64,000 nucleotides of DNA. Source: Cervus elaphus (taxonomy: Eukaryota > Chordata > Mammalia > Artiodactyla > Cervidae). The first letter of the stretch is position 1; every line of letters begins with the position of its first letter. A model generated the notes under the pieces. It saw nothing but the letters and a program-made list of their open reading frames with translations. It was not told the origin of the DNA and did not search any database. The position numbers and the translations under genes were made by a program. Below, piece after piece: positions 49,625 through 62,356 of the stretch. The DNA lies in assembly GCF_910594005.1 (NCBI RefSeq), contig NC_057828.1, positions 3,050,235-3,114,234 on the forward strand, in the 5' to 3' direction.

Positions 49625-52600
49625 CCTCTGGAGTCGAAGCCAGGGACTAACCTCTCATCTCGAGTTGATTTTTGGTCCACGGAGCTCTTTCGTGTTGCTA
49701 GAGTGACCTCAGGATCCCTCTAGCCTTGAAACAGTGTTTTCGGGGTTTCTCTGGAGTGCCATCAAGGAAATCAAGGCTCCTTTCATGTGTGATGTGCAAC
49801 ACGGAATTGCTCTGCACGCAGTGCAGGGGAATCGGGCCTCATCTCGCGGCGAGGGGGAAGTCTCATGGTTTTTCTCGAGTTGCGGCGGGAACCTGGGGTA
49901 TATTCTCGAGTTACGATGGGGATGGCCCTTCCACACACGTGTTTGTTCAGCGATGGCAGGACTTCTGCCTAGTTGCGAGGGACAACTCGGGATTCTCCTC
50001 GAGGCTTGGCAGGGCAATTGGGACGCCTCGCAAGCTGAGGCAGGAGACCCACGGTCCCTTTCCACGTGCCACAGGAATCCTGGGACTCTTATCAAGTTTC
50101 ACGAGGAGTCAGGCATCGACTCCTTTGGAGGCACTGATCTCCGTGTACCTCTGGAGTTTTCAAAGGATGTGAGGCCTCCGGTCGCGATGAGGTGCGGAAC
50201 TAGGTCTTTCTCTGTGATCTCCACAGGGGATTCAGACATCCTTTCATCTTGGGAGATGCAAGACGAGCCTGCATTCAAGTCACTGCAGGGATATCCGGCC
50301 TTATATCGAGTCAGGGCATCGCGGTTTCCATTCCACTTGAGGCCGCAAAATCAGGGTCCCTCTCACATACTTAGAGCTGAGAGAAGCCTGCTCCTGTAGT
50401 ACTTGTGGTAAGGTGGTATTCCTCTGGAGTCGAAGCCAGGGACTAACCCCTCATCTCGAGTTGATTTTTTGTCCACGGAGATCTTTCTTGTTGCTACAGT
50501 GACCTGAGGATCCCTCTAGCCTTGAAACAGTGTTCTTGGGGTTTCCCTGGAGTGCCATGAAGGAAATCAAGGCTCATTTCTTGTGTGATGTGCAACACGG
50601 AATTTCTCTGCACGCACTGCAGGTGAATCGGGCTTCATTTTGCGACGAGGGGGAAGTCTCATGGTTTTTCTCGAATTGCGGCGGGAACCTGGGCTCCATT
50701 CTCGAGTTACGACGGGGATGGCCTTTCCACCCACGTGTTTGTTCAGCCCCGTCAGGACTCCTGCCTAGTTGCGAGGGACAACTCGGGATTCTCCTCGAGG
50801 CTTGGCAGGGCAATTGGGACACTTCTCCAGCTGAGGCGGGAGACCAAGGGTCCCTTTCCACGTGCCACAGGAATCCTGGGACTCCTATCAAGTTTCACGA
50901 GGAGTCAGGCATCGTCTCCTTTGGAGGCACTGATCTCCGCGTACCTCTGGAGTTTCCAAAGGATGTGAGGCCTCCGGTCGCGATGAGGTGAGGTACTAGG
51001 TCTTTCTCTGAGGTCTCCACAGGGGATTCAGACATCCTTTCGTCTTGGGAGATGCAAGACGAGCCTGCATTCAACTCACTGCAGGGATATCTGGCCTTAT
51101 TTCGAGTCAGGGCATCCCGGTGACCATTCCACTTGAGGCCGCAAACTCAGGGTCCCTCTCACATACCTAGAGCTGAGAGAAGCCTCCTCTTGAGGTGCCT
51201 GTGGTAAGGTGGTATTCCTCTGGAGTCGAAGCCAGGGACTAACCTCTCATCTCGAGTTGAATTTTGGTCCACGGAGCTCTTTCGTGTTGTTCAGTGACCT
51301 CAGGATCCCTCTAGCCTTGAAACAGTGTTCTTGGGGTTTCTCTGGAGTGCCATCAAGGAAATCAAGGCTCCTTTCATGTGTGATGTGCAACACGGAATTG
51401 CTCTGCACGCAGTGCAGGGGAATCTCGCCTCATGTCGCGGCGTGGGGAAAGTCTCATGGTTTTTCTCGTGTTGCAGCGGGAACCTGGGGTATATTCTCGA
51501 GTTACGACGGGGATGGCCCTTCCACCCACGTGTTTGTTCAGGGACGTCAGGAATCCTGCCTAGTGGCGAGGGACAACTCGGGATTCTCCTCGAGGCTTGG
51601 CAGGGCAATTGGGACGCCTCTCCAGCTGAGCCGGGAGACCAAATGTCCCTTTCCAGGTGCCACAGTAATCCTGGGACTCCTATCAAGTTTCACGAGGAGT
51701 CAGGCATCGTCTCCTTTGGAGCCACTGATCTCCGCGTACCTCTGGAGTTTTCAAAGCATGTGATGTCTCCAGTCGCGATGAGGTGGGGAACTAGGTCTTT
51801 CTCTGTGATCTTCACAGGGGATTCAGACATCCTTTCGTCTTGGGAGATGCAAGACGAGCCTGCATTCAAGTCACTGCAGGGATATCCGGCCTTATATCGA
51901 GTCAGGGCATCGCGGTGTCCATTCCACTTGAGGCCGCAAACTCAGGGTCCCTCTCACATACCTAGAGCTGAGAGAAGCCTGCTCCTGTAGTGCTTGTGGT
52001 AAGGTGGTATTCCTCTGGAGTCGAAGCCAGGGACTAACCTCTCATCTCGAGTTGATTTTTTGTCCACGGAGATCTTTCTTGTTGCTACAGTGACCTCAGG
52101 ATCCCTCTAGCCTTGAAACAGTGTTCTTGGGGTTTCTCTGGAGTGCCATCAAGGAAATCAAGGCTCCTTTCATGTGTGATGTGCAACACGGAATTGCTCT
52201 GCACGCAGTGCAGGGGAATCGGGCCTCATCTCACGGCGAGGGGGAAGTCTCATGGTTTTTCTCGAGTTGCGGCGGGAACCTGGGGTATACTCTCGAGTTA
52301 AGACCGGGATGGCCCTTCTAACCACGTGTTTGTTCAGCGACGTCAGGACTCCTGCCTAGTTGCGAGGGACAACTCGGGATTCTCCTCGAGTCTTGGCAGG
52401 GCAATTGGGATGCTTCTCCAGCTGAGGCCGGAGACCAAGGGTCCCTTTCCACGTGCCACAGGAATCCTGGGACTCCTATCAAGTTTCACGATGAGTCAGG
52501 CATCGTCTCCTTTGGAGGCACTGATCTCCGCGTACCTCTGGAGTTTTCAAAGGATGTGAGGCCTCTGGTCGCGATGAGGTGGGGAACTAGGTCTTTCTCT

Positions 52601-53602
52601 GTGGTCTCCACAGGGGATTCAGACATTCTTTCGTCTTGGGAGATGCAAGACCAGCCTGCATTCAAGTCACTGCATGGATACCCGAACTTATTTCGAGTCA
52701 GGGCATCGCGGTGTCCATTCCACTTGAGGCCGCAAACTCAGGTTCCCTCTCACATACCTAGAGCTGAGAGAAGCCTCCTCTTGAGGTGCTTGTGGTAAGG
52801 TGATATTCCTCTGGAGTCGAAGCCAGGGACTAACCTCTCATCTCGAGTTGATGTTTGGTCCACGGAGCTCTTTCGTGTTGCTACAGTGACCTCAGGATCC
52901 CTCTAGCCTTGAAACAGTGTTCTTGGGGTTTCTCTGGAGTGCCATCAAGGAAATCAAGGCTCCTTCATGTGTGATGTGCAACACGGAATGGCTCTTCACG
53001 CAGTGCAGGGGAATCGGGCCTCATCTCGCGGTGAGGGGGAAGTCTCATGGTTTTTCTCGAGTTGCGGCGGGAACCTGTGGTAGATTCTCGAGTTACGACG
53101 GGGATGGCCCTTCCACCCACGTCTTTGTTCAGCGACGTCAGGACTTCTGCCTAGTTGCGAAGGCCAACTCGGGATTCTCCTCGAGGCTTGGCAGGGCAAT
53201 TTGGACGCCTCTCCAGCTGAGGCGGGAGACCAAGGGTCCCGTTCCACGTGCCACAGGAATCCTGGGACTCCTATCAAGTTTCACGAGGAGTCAGGCATCG
53301 TCTCCTTTGGAGGCACTGATCTCCGCGTACCTCTGGAGTTTTCAAAGGATGTGAGGCCTCCGGTCGCGATGAGGTGGGGAACTAGGTCTTTCTCTGTGGT
53401 CTCCACAGGGGATTCAGACATCCTTTCGTCTTGGGAGATGCAAGACGAGCCTGCATTCAAGTCACTGCAGGGATATCTGGCCTTATTTCGAGTCAGGGCA
53501 TCGCGGTGTCCATTCCACTTGAGGCCGCAAACTCAGGGTCCCTCTCACATAGCTAGAGCTGAGAGAAGCCTCTTCTTCAGGTGCTTGTGGTAAGGTGGTA
53601 TT
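49625..53602 (+). repeat. Five-monomer higher-order repeat, copy 2 (m63-m67)
   Basis: This is the second copy of the five-monomer unit, 3,978 bp long. It shares the missing T of m62 (here near 52964 in m67) and adds one deletion of its own near 51290 in m65 (GTGTTGTTCAGTG). Copy-specific changes include GGAATTTCTCTGC in m64, CATGTCGCGGCGTGG in m65 and CTGTGGTAGATTC in m67. Confidence 0.9.
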
Positions 53603-55193
53603 CCTCTGGAGTCGAAGCCAGGGACTAACCTCTCATCTTGAGTTGATTTTTGGTCCACGGAGCTCTTTCGTGTTGCTACAGTGACCTCAGGATCCCTCTA
53701 GCCTTGAAACAGTGTTCTTGGGGTTTCTCTGGAGTGCCATCAAGGAAATCAAGGCTCCTTTCATGTTTGATGTGCAACACGGAATTGCTCTGCACGCAGT
53801 GCAAGGGAATCGGGCCTCATCTCGCGGCAAGGGGGAAGTCTCATGGTTTTCCTCGAGTTACGGCGGGAACCTGGGGTATATTCTCGAGTTACGACGGGGA
53901 TGGCCCTTCCACACACGTGTTTGTTCAGCGAGGTCAGGACTCCTGCCTAGTTGCGAGGGACAACTCGGGATTCTCCTCGAGGCTTCGCAGGGCAATGGGA
54001 TGCCTCTCCAGCTGAGGCGGGAGACCAAGGGTCCCTTTCCACGTGCGACAGGAATCCTGGGACTCCTATCAAGTTTCACGAGGAGTCAGGCATCGTCTCC
54101 TTTGGAGGCACTGATCTCCGCGTACCTCTGGAGTTTTCAAAGGATGTGAGGCCTCCGGTCGCGATGAGGTGGGGAACTAGGTCTTTCTCTGTGGTCTCCA
54201 CAGGGGATGCAGACATCCTTTCATCTTGGGAGATGCAAGACTAGCCTGCATTCAAGTCACTGCAGTCATATCCGGCCTTATTTCGAGTCAGGGCATCGTG
54301 GTGTCCATTTCACTTGAGGCCGCAAACTCAGGGTTCCTCTCACATACCTAGAGCTGAGAGAAGCCTCTTCTTCAGGTGCTTGTGGTAAGGTGGTATTCCT
54401 CTGGAGTCGAAGACAGGGACTAACCTCTCATCTTGAGTTGATTTTTGGTCCACGGAGCTCTTTCGTGTTGCTACAGTGACCTCAGGATCCCTCTAGCCTT
54501 GAAACAGTGTTCTTGGGGTTTCTCTGGAGTGCCATCAAGGAAATCAAGGCTCCTTTCATGTTTGATGTGCAACACGGAATTGCTCTGCACGCAGTGCAAG
54601 GGAATCGGGCCTCATCTCGCGGCAAGTGGGAAGTCTCATGGTTTTCCTCGAGTTACGGCGGGAACCTGGGGTATATTCTCGAGTTACGACGGGGATGGCC
54701 CTTCCACCCACGTGTTTGTTCAGCGACGTCAGGACTCCTGCCTAGTTTCGAGAGACAACTCGGGATTCTCCTCGAGGGTTGGCAGGGCAAGTGGGACGCC
54801 TCTCCAGCTGAGCCGGGAGACCAAGGGTCCCTTTCCACGTGCCACAGTAATCCTGGAACTCCTATCAAGTTTCACGAGGAGTCAGGCATCGTCTCCTTTG
54901 GAGGCACTGATCTCCGCGTACCTCTGGAGTTTTCAAAGGATGTAAGGCCTCCGGTCGCGATGAGGTGGGGAACTAGGTCTTTCTCTGTGGTCTCCACACG
55001 GGATTCAGACATCCTTTCGTTTTGGGAGATGCAAGACGAGCCTGCATTCAAGTCACTGCAGCGATAATCGACCTTATTTCGAGTCAGGGCATCGCCGTGT
55101 TCATTCCACTTGAGGCCGCAAAAACATGGTCCCTCTCACATACCTAGAGCTGAGAGAAGCCTCCTCTTGAGGTGCTTGTGGTAAGGTGGTATT
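53603..55193 (+). repeat. Tandem pair of m49-type monomers (m68, m69)
   Basis: Both monomers have CATGTTTGATG, GTGCAAGGGAATC and GAGTTACGGCGGG, the marks of m49. Monomer m68 also shares the m49 3' marks (GGGGATGCAGAC, AAGACTAGCC, CTGCAGTCATATCC), but its centre (at least 53913-54002) is m50/m70-type: ACACACGTG, GCGAGGTCAGG, GCTTCGCAGG and the missing T in GCAATGGGATGCC. Monomer m69 has its own 3' part with CACACGGGATTC, TTCGTTTTGGG and GCAGCGATAATCG. The pair shows a local duplication of one monomer type together with an internal replacement. Confidence 0.82.
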
Positions 55194-57243
55194 CCTCTGG
55201 AGTCGAGGCCAGGGACTAACCTCTAATCTCGAGTTGATTTTTGGTCCATGGAGCTCTTTCGTGATGCTACAGTGACCTCAGGATCCCTCTAGCCTTGAAA
55301 CAGTGTTCTTGGAGTTTCTCTGGAGTGCCATCAAGGAAATCAAGGCTCCTTTCATGTGTGATGTGCCACACGGAATTGCTCTGCACGCAGTGCAGGGGAA
55401 TCGGTCCTCATCTCGCTTCGAGGGAGAATTCTCATGGTTTTACTCGAGTTGCGGCGGGAACCTGGGGTATATTCTCGAGTTAAGACGGGGATGGCCCTTC
55501 CACACACGTGTTTGTTCAGCGAGGTCAGGACTCCTGCCTAGTTGCGAGGGACAACTCGGGATTCTCCTCGAGGCTTCGCAGGGCAATGGGATGCCTCTCC
55601 AGCTGAGGCGGGAGACCAAGGGTCCCTTTCCACGTGCCACAGGAATCCTGCGACTCCTATCAAGTTTCACGAGGAGTCAGGCATCGTCTCCTTTGGAGGC
55701 ACTGATCTCCGCGTACCTCTGGAGTTTTCAAAGGATGTGAGGCCTCCGGTCGCGATGAGGTGGGGAACTAGGTCTTTCTCTGTGGTCTGCACAGGGAATT
55801 CAGACATCCTTTCGTCTTGGGAGATGCAAGACGAGCCTGCATTCAAGTCACTGCAGGGATATCCGGCCTTATTTCGCGTCAGGGCATCGCGGTGTCCATT
55901 CCACTTGAGGCCGCAAACTCAGGGTCCCTCTCACATACCTAGAGCTGAGAGAAGCCTCCTCTTGAGGTGCTTGTGGTAAGGTGGTATTCCTCTGGAGTCG
56001 AAGCCAGGGACTAACCTCTCATCTCGAGTTGATTTTTCGTCCACGGAACACTTTCGTGTTGCTACAGTGACCTCAGGATCCCTCTAGCCTTGAAACAGTG
56101 TTCTTGGGGTTTCTCTGGAGTGCCATCAAGGAAATCAAGGCTCCTTTCATGTGTGCTGTGCAACAAGGAATTGCTCTGCACGCAGTGCAGGGGAATCGGG
56201 CCTCATCTAACGGCGAGGGGGAAGTCTCATGGTTTTTCTCGAGTTGCGGCGGGAACCTGGGGTATATTCTCGAGTTACGACGGGGACGGCCCTTCCACCC
56301 ACGTGTTTGTTCAGCGACGTCAGGACTCCTGCCTAGTTGAGAGGGACAACTCGGGATTCTCCTTGAGGCTTGGCAGGGCAATTGGGACGCCTCTCCATCT
56401 GAGGCGGGAGACCAAGTGTCCCTTTGCTCGTGCCACAGGAATCCTGGGACTCCTATCAAGTTTCACGAGGAGTCAGGCATCGTCTCTTTTGGAGGCACTG
56501 ATCTCAGCGTACCTCTGGAGTTTTCAAAGGATGTGAGGCCTCCGGTCGCGATGAGGTGGGGAACTAGGTCTTTCTCTGTGGTCTCCACAGGGGATTCAGA
56601 CATCCTTTCATCTTGGGAGATGCAAGACGAGCCTGCATTCAAGTCACTGCAGGGATATCCGGCCTTATTTTGCGTCAGGGCATCGCAGTGTCCATTCCAC
56701 TTGAGGCCGCAAAATCAGGGTCAGTCTCACATACCTAGAGCTGAGAGAAACCTCCTCTTGATGTGCTTGTGGTAAGGTGGTATTCCTCTGGAGTCGAAGC
56801 CAGGGACTAACCTCTCCTCTCGAGTTGATTTTTGGTCCACGGAGCTCTTTTGTGTTGCTACAGTGACCTCAGGATCCCTCTAGCCTTGAAACAGTGTTCT
56901 TGGGGTTTCTCCGGAGTGCCATCAAGGAAATCAAGGCTCCTTTCATGTTTGATGTTCAACACGGAATTGCTTTGCATGCAGTGCAGGTGAATCGGGCCTC
57001 TTGTCGCGGGGCGCGGGAAGTCTCATGGTTTTTCTCGAGTTTCGGCGGGAACCTGGGGTATATTCTCGAGTTACGACGGGAATGGCCCTTCCACCCACGT
57101 GTTTATTCAGCCACGTCAGGACTCCTGCCTAGTTGCGAGGGACAACTCGGGATTCTCCTTGAAGCTTGGCAGGGCAACTGGGACGACTCTCCAGCTGAGG
57201 CGGGAGACCAAGGGTCCCTTTCCACGTGCCACAGGAATCCTGG
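54398..57243 (+). repeat. Twenty-monomer-shift duplicate, right copy (m69-m72)
   Basis: This is the right-hand copy of 38485-41330, with the same four types in the same order. It shares the lost T of m50, here near 55587 in m70. Private changes include GATGTGCCACACGG in m70, GTGTGCTGTG in m71 where m51 has ATGTGCTGTG, and CATCCTCTCC in m72. Confidence 0.85.
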
Positions 57244-59968
57244 GACTCCTATCAAGTTTCACGAGGAGTCAGGCATCCTCTCCTTTGGAGGCACTGATCT
57301 CTGCGTACCTCTGGAGTTTTCAAAGGATGTGAGGCCTCCGGTCGCGATGAGGTGGGGAACTAGGTGTTTCTCTGTGGTCTCCACAGGGGTTTCAGACATC
57401 CTTTCATCTTGGGAGATGCAAGACTAGCCTGCATTCAAGTCACTGCAGGGATATCCGGCCTTATTTCGAGTCAGGGCATCGTGGTGTCCATTTCACTTGA
57501 GGCCGCAAACTCAGGGTTCCTCTCACATACCTAGAGCTGAGAGAAGCCTCTTCTTCAGGTGCTTGTGGTAAGGTGGTATTCCTCTGGAGTGGAAGCCAGG
57601 GACTAACCTCACATCTCGAGTTGATTTTTGGTCCACGGAGCTCTTTCGTGTTGCTACAGTGACCTCAGGATCCCTCTAGCCTTGAAACAGTGTTCTTGGG
57701 GTTTCTCTGGAGTGCCATCAAGGAAATCAAGGCTCCTTTCATGTTTGATGTGCAACACGAAATTACTCTTCACGCAGTGCAGGGGAATCGGGCCTCATCT
57801 CGCGGCAAGGGGGAAGTCTCATGGTTTTTCTCGAGTTACGGCGGGAACATGGGGTATATTCTCGAGTTACGACGGGGATGGCCCTTCCACCCACGTGTTT
57901 GTTCAGCGACGTCAGGACTCCTGCCTAGTTTCGAGGGACAACTCGGGATTCTCCTCGAGGGTTGGCAGGGCAAGTGGGACGCCTCTCCAGCTGAGGCGGG
58001 AGACCAAGGGTCCCTTTCCACGTGCCACAGGAATTCTGGAACTCCTATCAAGTTTCACGAGGAGTCAGGCATCGTCTCCTTTGGAGGCACTGATCTCCGC
58101 GTACCTCTGGAGTTTTCAAAGGATGTAAGGCCTCCGGTCGCGATGAGGTGGGGAACTAGGTCTTTCTCTGTGGTCTCCACAGGGGATTCAGACAACCTTT
58201 CATCTTGGGAGATGCAAGACGAGCCTGCATTCAAGTCACTGCAGGGATAACTGGCCTTATTTCGACTCAGGGCATCGCGGTGTCCATTCAACTTGAGGCC
58301 GCAAACTCAGGCTCCCACTCACATACCTAGAGCTAAGAGAAGCCTCCTCTTGAGGTGCTTGTGGTAAGGTGGTATTCCTCTGGAGTCGAAGCCAGGGACT
58401 AACCTCTCATCTCGAGTTGATTTTTGGTCCACGGAGCTCTTTCGTGTGGCTAAAGTGACCTCAGGATCCCTCTAGCCTTGAAACAGTGTTCTTGGGGTTT
58501 CTCTGGAGTGCCATCAAGGAAATCAAGGCTCCTTTCATGTGTGATGTGCAACACAGAATTGCTCTGCACGCACTGCAGGGGAATCGGGCCTCATCTCGCG
58601 GCGAGGGGGAAGTCTCATGGTTTTTCTCGAGTTGCGGCGGGAACCAGGGGTATATTCTTGAGTTACGACGGGGATGGCCCTTCCACACACGTGTTTGTTG
58701 AGCGATGTCAGGACTCCTGCCTAGTTGCGAGGGCCAACTCAGGATTCTCCTCGAGGCTTGGCAGGGCAATTGGGATGCCCCTCCAGCTGAGGGGGGAGAC
58801 CAAGTGTCCCTTTCCACGTTCCACAGGAATCCTGGGACTCCTAAGAAGTTTCACGAGGAGTCAGGCATCGTCTCCTTTGGAGGCACTGGTCTCCGCATAC
58901 CTCTGGAGTTTTCAAAGGATGTGAGGCTTCCGGTCGCCGAGAGGTGGGGAACTATGTCTTTCTCTGTGGTCTCCACAGGGTATTCAGACATCCTTTCGTC
59001 TTGGGAGATGCAAGACGAGCCTGCATTCAAGTCACTGCAAGGATAACCGGCCTTATTTCGAGTCAGGGCATCGCGGTGTCCATTCAACTTGAGGCCGAAA
59101 CCTCAGGCTCCCTCTCACATACCTAGAGCTGAGAGAAGCCTCCTCTTGAGGTGCTTGTGGTAAGGTGGTATTCCTCTGGAGTCGAAGCCAGGGACTAACC
59201 TCTCATCTCGAGTTGATTTTTGGTCCACGGAGCTGTTTCGTGTTGCTACAGTGACCTCAGGATCCCTCTAGCCTTGAAACAGTGTTCTTGGGGTTTCTCT
59301 GGAGTGCCATCAAGGAAATCAAGGCTCCTTTCATGTGTGATGTGCAACACGGAATTGCTCTGCACGCAGTGCAGGGGAACCGGGCCTCATCTCACGGCGA
59401 GGGGGAAGTCGCATGGTTTTTCTCGAGTTGCGGCGGGAACCTGGGGTATATTCTCGAGTTATGACGGGGATGGCCCTTCCACCCACGTGTTTGTTCAGTG
59501 ACGTCAGGACTCCTGCCTAGTTTCGAGGGACAACTCGGGATTCTCCTCGAGGCTTGGAAGGGCAGTTGGGACGCCTCTCCAGCTGAGGCGGGAGACCAAG
59601 GGTCCCTTTCCACGTGCCACAGAAATCCTCGAACTCCTATCAAGTTTCACGAGGAGTCAGGCATCGTCTCCTTTGGAGGCACTGATCTCCGCGTACCTCT
59701 GGAGTTTTCAAAGGATGTGAGGCCTCCGGTCGCGATGAGGTGGGGAAGTAGGTCTTTCTGTGTGGTCTCCACAGGGGATTCAGACATCCTTTCGTCTTGG
59801 GAGATGCAAGACGAGCCTGCATTCAAGTCACTGCAGGGATATCCGGCCTTATTTCGAGTCAGGGCATCGCGGTGTCCATTCCACTTGAGGCCGCAAACTC
59901 AGGGTCCCTCTCACATACCTAGAGCTGAGAGAAGCCTGCTCCTGTAGTGCTTGTGGTAAGGTGGTATT
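57244..59968 (+). repeat. Satellite monomers m72 (3' part) to m75
   Basis: Monomer m73 (57581) is related to m49/m69 through CATGTTTGATG and GAGTTACGGCGGG, but has CACGAAATTACTC and GGGAACATGGGG. Monomer m74 (58377) has GTGTGGCTAAAGTG and GTTGAGCGATG; its 3' part matches the end of m52. Monomer m75 (59173) matches m54 in full and ends with GAAGCCTGCTCCTGTAG, the end also seen in m58, m60, m63, m65, m76, m78 and m79. Confidence 0.8.
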
Positions 59969-62356
59969 CCTCTGGAGTCGAAGCCAGGGACTAACCTCTC
60001 ATCTCGAGTTGATTTTTGGTCCACGGAGCTCTTTCGTGTTGCTACAGTGACCTCAGGATCCCTCTAGCCTTGAAACAGTGTTTTTGGGGTTTCTCTGGAG
60101 TGCCATCAAGGAAATCAAGGCTCCTTTCATGTGTGATGTGCAACACGGAATTGCTCTGCACGCACTGCAGGGGAATCGGGCCTCATCTCGCGGCGAGGGG
60201 GAAGTCTCATGGTTTTTCTCGAGTTGCGGCGGGAACCTGGGGTATATTCTCGAGTTACGACGGGGATGGCCCTTCCACACACGTGTTTGTTCAGCGATGG
60301 CAGGACTCCTGCCTAGTTGCGAGGGACAACTCGGGATTCTCCTCGAGGCTTGGCAGGGCAATTGGGACGCCTCGCCAGCTGAGGCGGGAAACCCACGGTC
60401 CCTTTCCACGTGCCACAGGAATCCTGGGACTCCTATCAAGTTTCACGAGGAGTCAGGCATCGTCTCCTTTGGAGGCACTGATCTCCGTGTACCTCTGGAG
60501 TTTTCAAAGGATGTGAGGCTTCCGGTCGCGATGAGGTGGGGAACTAGGTCTTTCTCTGTGATCTCCACAGGGGATTCAGACATCCTTTCATCTTGGGAGA
60601 TGCAAGACCAGCCTGCATTCAAGTCACTGCAGGGATATCCGGCCTTATATCGAGTCAGGGCATCGCGGTTGCAATTCCACTTGAGGCCGCAAAATCAGGG
60701 TCCCTCTCACATACTTAGAGCTGAGAGAAGCCTGCTCCTGTAGTACTTGTGGTAAGGTGGTATTCCTCTGGAGTCGAAGCCAGGGACTAACCTCTCATCT
60801 CGAGTTGATTTTTTGTCCACGGAGATCTTTCTTGTTGCTACAGTGACCTGAGGATCCCTCTAGCCTTGAAACAGTGTTCTTGGGGTTTCCCTGGAATGCC
60901 ATGAAGGAAATCAAGGCTCATTTCTTGTGTGATGTGCAACACGGAATTGCTCTGCACGCACTGCAGGTGAATCGGGCTTCATTTTGCGACGAGGGGGAAG
61001 TCTCATGGTTTTTCTCGAATTGCGGCGGGAACCTGGGCTCTATTCTCGAATTACGACGGGGATGGCCTTTCCACCCACGTGTTTGTTCAGCCCCGTCAGG
61101 ATTCCTGCCTAGTTGCGAGGGACAACTCGGGATTCTCCTCGAGGCTTGGCAGGGCAATTGGGACGCTTCTCCAGCTGAGGCGGGAGACCAAGGGTCCCTT
61201 TCCACGTGCCACAGGAATCCTGGGACTCCTATCAAGTTTCACGAGGAGTCAGGCATCGTCTCCTTTGGAGGCACTGATCTCCGCGTACCTCTGGAGTTTT
61301 CAAAGGATGTGAGGCCTCCGGTCGCGATGAGGTGAGGTACTAGGTCTTTCTCTGAGGTCTCCACAGGGGATTCAGACATCCTTTCGTCTTGGGAGATGCA
61401 AGACGAGCCTGCATTCAACTCACTGCAGGGATATCTGGCCTTATTTCCAGTCAGGGCATCCCGGTGACCATTCCACTTGAAGCCGCAAACTCAGGGTCCC
61501 TCTCACATACCTAGAGCTGCGAGAAGCCTCCTCTTGAGGTGCTTGTGGTAAGGTGGTATTCCTCTGGAGTCGAAGCCAGGGACTAACCTCTCATCTCGAG
61601 TTGAATTTTGGTCCACGGAGCTCTTTCGTGTTGCTACAGTGACCTCAGGATCCCTCTAGCCTTGAAACAGTGTTCTTGGGGTTTCTCTGGAGTGCCATCA
61701 AGGAAATCAAGGCTCCTTTCATGTGTGATGTGCAACACGGAATTGCTCTGCACGCAGTGCAGGGGAATCTCGCCTCATGTCGCGGCGAGGGGAAAGTCTC
61801 ATGGTTTTTCTCGAGTTGCAGCGGGAACCTGGGGTATATTCTCGAGTTACGACGGGGATGGCCCTTCCACCCACGTGTTTGTTCAGCGACGTCAGGAATC
61901 CTGCCTAGTGGCGAGGGACAACTCGGGATTCTCCTCGAGGCTTGGCAGGGCAATTGGGACGCCTCTCCAGCTGAGCCGGGAGACCAAGTGTCCCTTTCCA
62001 GGTGCCACAGTAATCCTGGGACTCCTATCAAGTTTCACGAGGAGTCAGGCATCGTCTCCTTTGGAGCCACTGATCTCCGCGTACCTCTGGAGTTTTCAAA
62101 GCATGTGATGTCTCCAGTCGCGATGAGGTGGGGAACTAGGTCTTTCTCTGTGATCTTCACTGGGGATTCAGACATCCTTTCGTCTTGGGAGATGCAAGAC
62201 GAGCCTGCTTTCAAGTCACTGCAGGGATATCCGGCCTTATATCGAGTCAGGGCATCGCGGTGTCCATTCCACTTGAGGCCGCAAATTCAGGGTCCCTCTC
62301 ACATACCTAGAGCTGAGAGAAGCCTGCTCCTGTAGTGCTTGTGGTAAGGTGGTATT
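59969..62356 (+). repeat. Three-monomer unit, copy 1 (m76-m78)
   Basis: This 2,388-bp unit matches the first three monomers of the five-monomer unit (m58-m60, 45646-48033) at offset 14,323 and is followed by a second, truncated copy. Markers are AGTGTTTTTGGGG with CGATGGCAGG in m76, TTTTGCGACGAGG with GGTGAGGTACTAGG in m77, and GAATCTCGCCTCATG with CATGTGATGTC in m78. Private changes include GGTTGCAATTCC in m76, CCTGGAATGCC and TTCTCGAATTACG in m77, and CAAATTCAGG in m78. Confidence 0.88.
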
